Source: an uncultured Paracoccus sp.
GTDB lineage: Bacteria > Pseudomonadota > Alphaproteobacteria > Rhodobacterales > Rhodobacteraceae
Length of the DNA stretch: 64,000 nucleotides
Direction: 5' to 3'
Assembly: GCF_937873615.1 (NCBI RefSeq)
Contig: NZ_CALMYP010000004.1
Coordinates: 1 to 64,000 of the forward strand
Made by a program: the position numbers and the translations under genes. Positions 63,909-64,000 of the stretch are shown here, piece by piece (position 1 is the first letter of the stretch; every line of letters begins with the position of its first letter). Below the pieces are notes generated by a model, which worked only from the letters and a program-made list of their open reading frames with translations, did no database searches and had not been told where the DNA came from.

Positions 63909-64000
63909 AAAAGTCCGCCCTGCCGACCTTCATCCTCCGATGATGCTGCGCGATGGACGAATGGCCGGCCTAGTGAAGCTGCACCGCGGCGATCGGCAAG
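63909..64000 (+). repeat. Dispersed repeat, copy C (cut by window end)
   Basis: AGTCCGCCCTGCCGACCTTC, then ATGATGCTGCGC, GGACGAATGGCCGGCCTAG and TGAAGCTGC follow copy A block by block. It continues beyond the window. It lies downstream of the MliC-like gene's promoter end. Confidence 0.6.

Noticed and set aside
60981-64000. Repeats as integron attC sites
   Set aside because: Units between copies contain divergent gene pairs, the copies lack the core-site pattern of attC, and no integron integrase is present.

Overview
The window looks like chromosome of a Rhodobacteraceae alphaproteobacterium, most likely Paracoccus or a close relative. The reasons are a nosCRZDFYLX nitrous oxide reductase cluster (nosC is characteristic of Paracoccus-type clusters), a membrane-anchored CycM-type cytochrome c beside pheA, a phaZ/phaC/phaP/phaR polyhydroxybutyrate locus with CTGC-N3-GCAG PhaR operators, an IspDF fusion, and high GC with frequent 1-4 nt gene overlaps. 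The genus is inferred from gene content only.

Left accessory region (1-8.8 kb). It opens with the 3' end of an IS5-family element abutting a decapitated MmeI-type (type IIG) restriction/methylation gene. Next come a DUF6880 protein and two membrane proteins with SHOCT tails (one superinfection-immunity-like, one DUF805), divergent from a small XRE regulator preceded by a C-box-like operator. A beta-class GST follows, then a mobile cassette: a minimal tyrosine recombinase behind a near-consensus sigma70 promoter, a DUF3768 protein, an unusual endonuclease-III-like Cys-rich protein and a metallophosphoesterase. The region stops at the 3' end of tRNA-Ser(UGA).

Core block (8.8-59.7 kb). In order: trpB; the nos cluster on the minus strand; the ribosomal/tRNA-modification operon (rpsP, a small membrane protein, rimM, trmD, rplS) with rpmE; chorismate mutase; three tandem GNAT acetyltransferases; ffh; recR-ybaB-dnaX with the SRP RNA gene ffs upstream; a 5'-nucleotidase-like phosphoesterase; pheA and cycM; a yejABEF-type peptide importer translationally coupled to a glycosyltransferase; a PhoPQ-like two-component system with a PepSY protein, divergent from a secreted Gly/Arg/Met-rich protein; pncC, pgpA, ispDF; rpiA-gor; hflKC and a Do-type protease; a 2Fe-2S ferredoxin; purU; and the PHB locus, in which the synthase carries a histone-H1-like N-terminal extension. 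The block ends at tRNA-Ser(GGA).

Right accessory region (59.7-64 kb). This DNA looks less GC-rich. It holds a type I methionine aminopeptidase, a LysR regulator divergent from a secreted protein with a duplicated ABM-like domain, a LysE-transporter fragment and an MliC-like lysozyme inhibitor. Three same-orientation copies of a dispersed repeat of about 185 bp lie between these units. Both accessory regions begin right at the 3' end of a tRNA-Ser gene, a usual integration hotspot.
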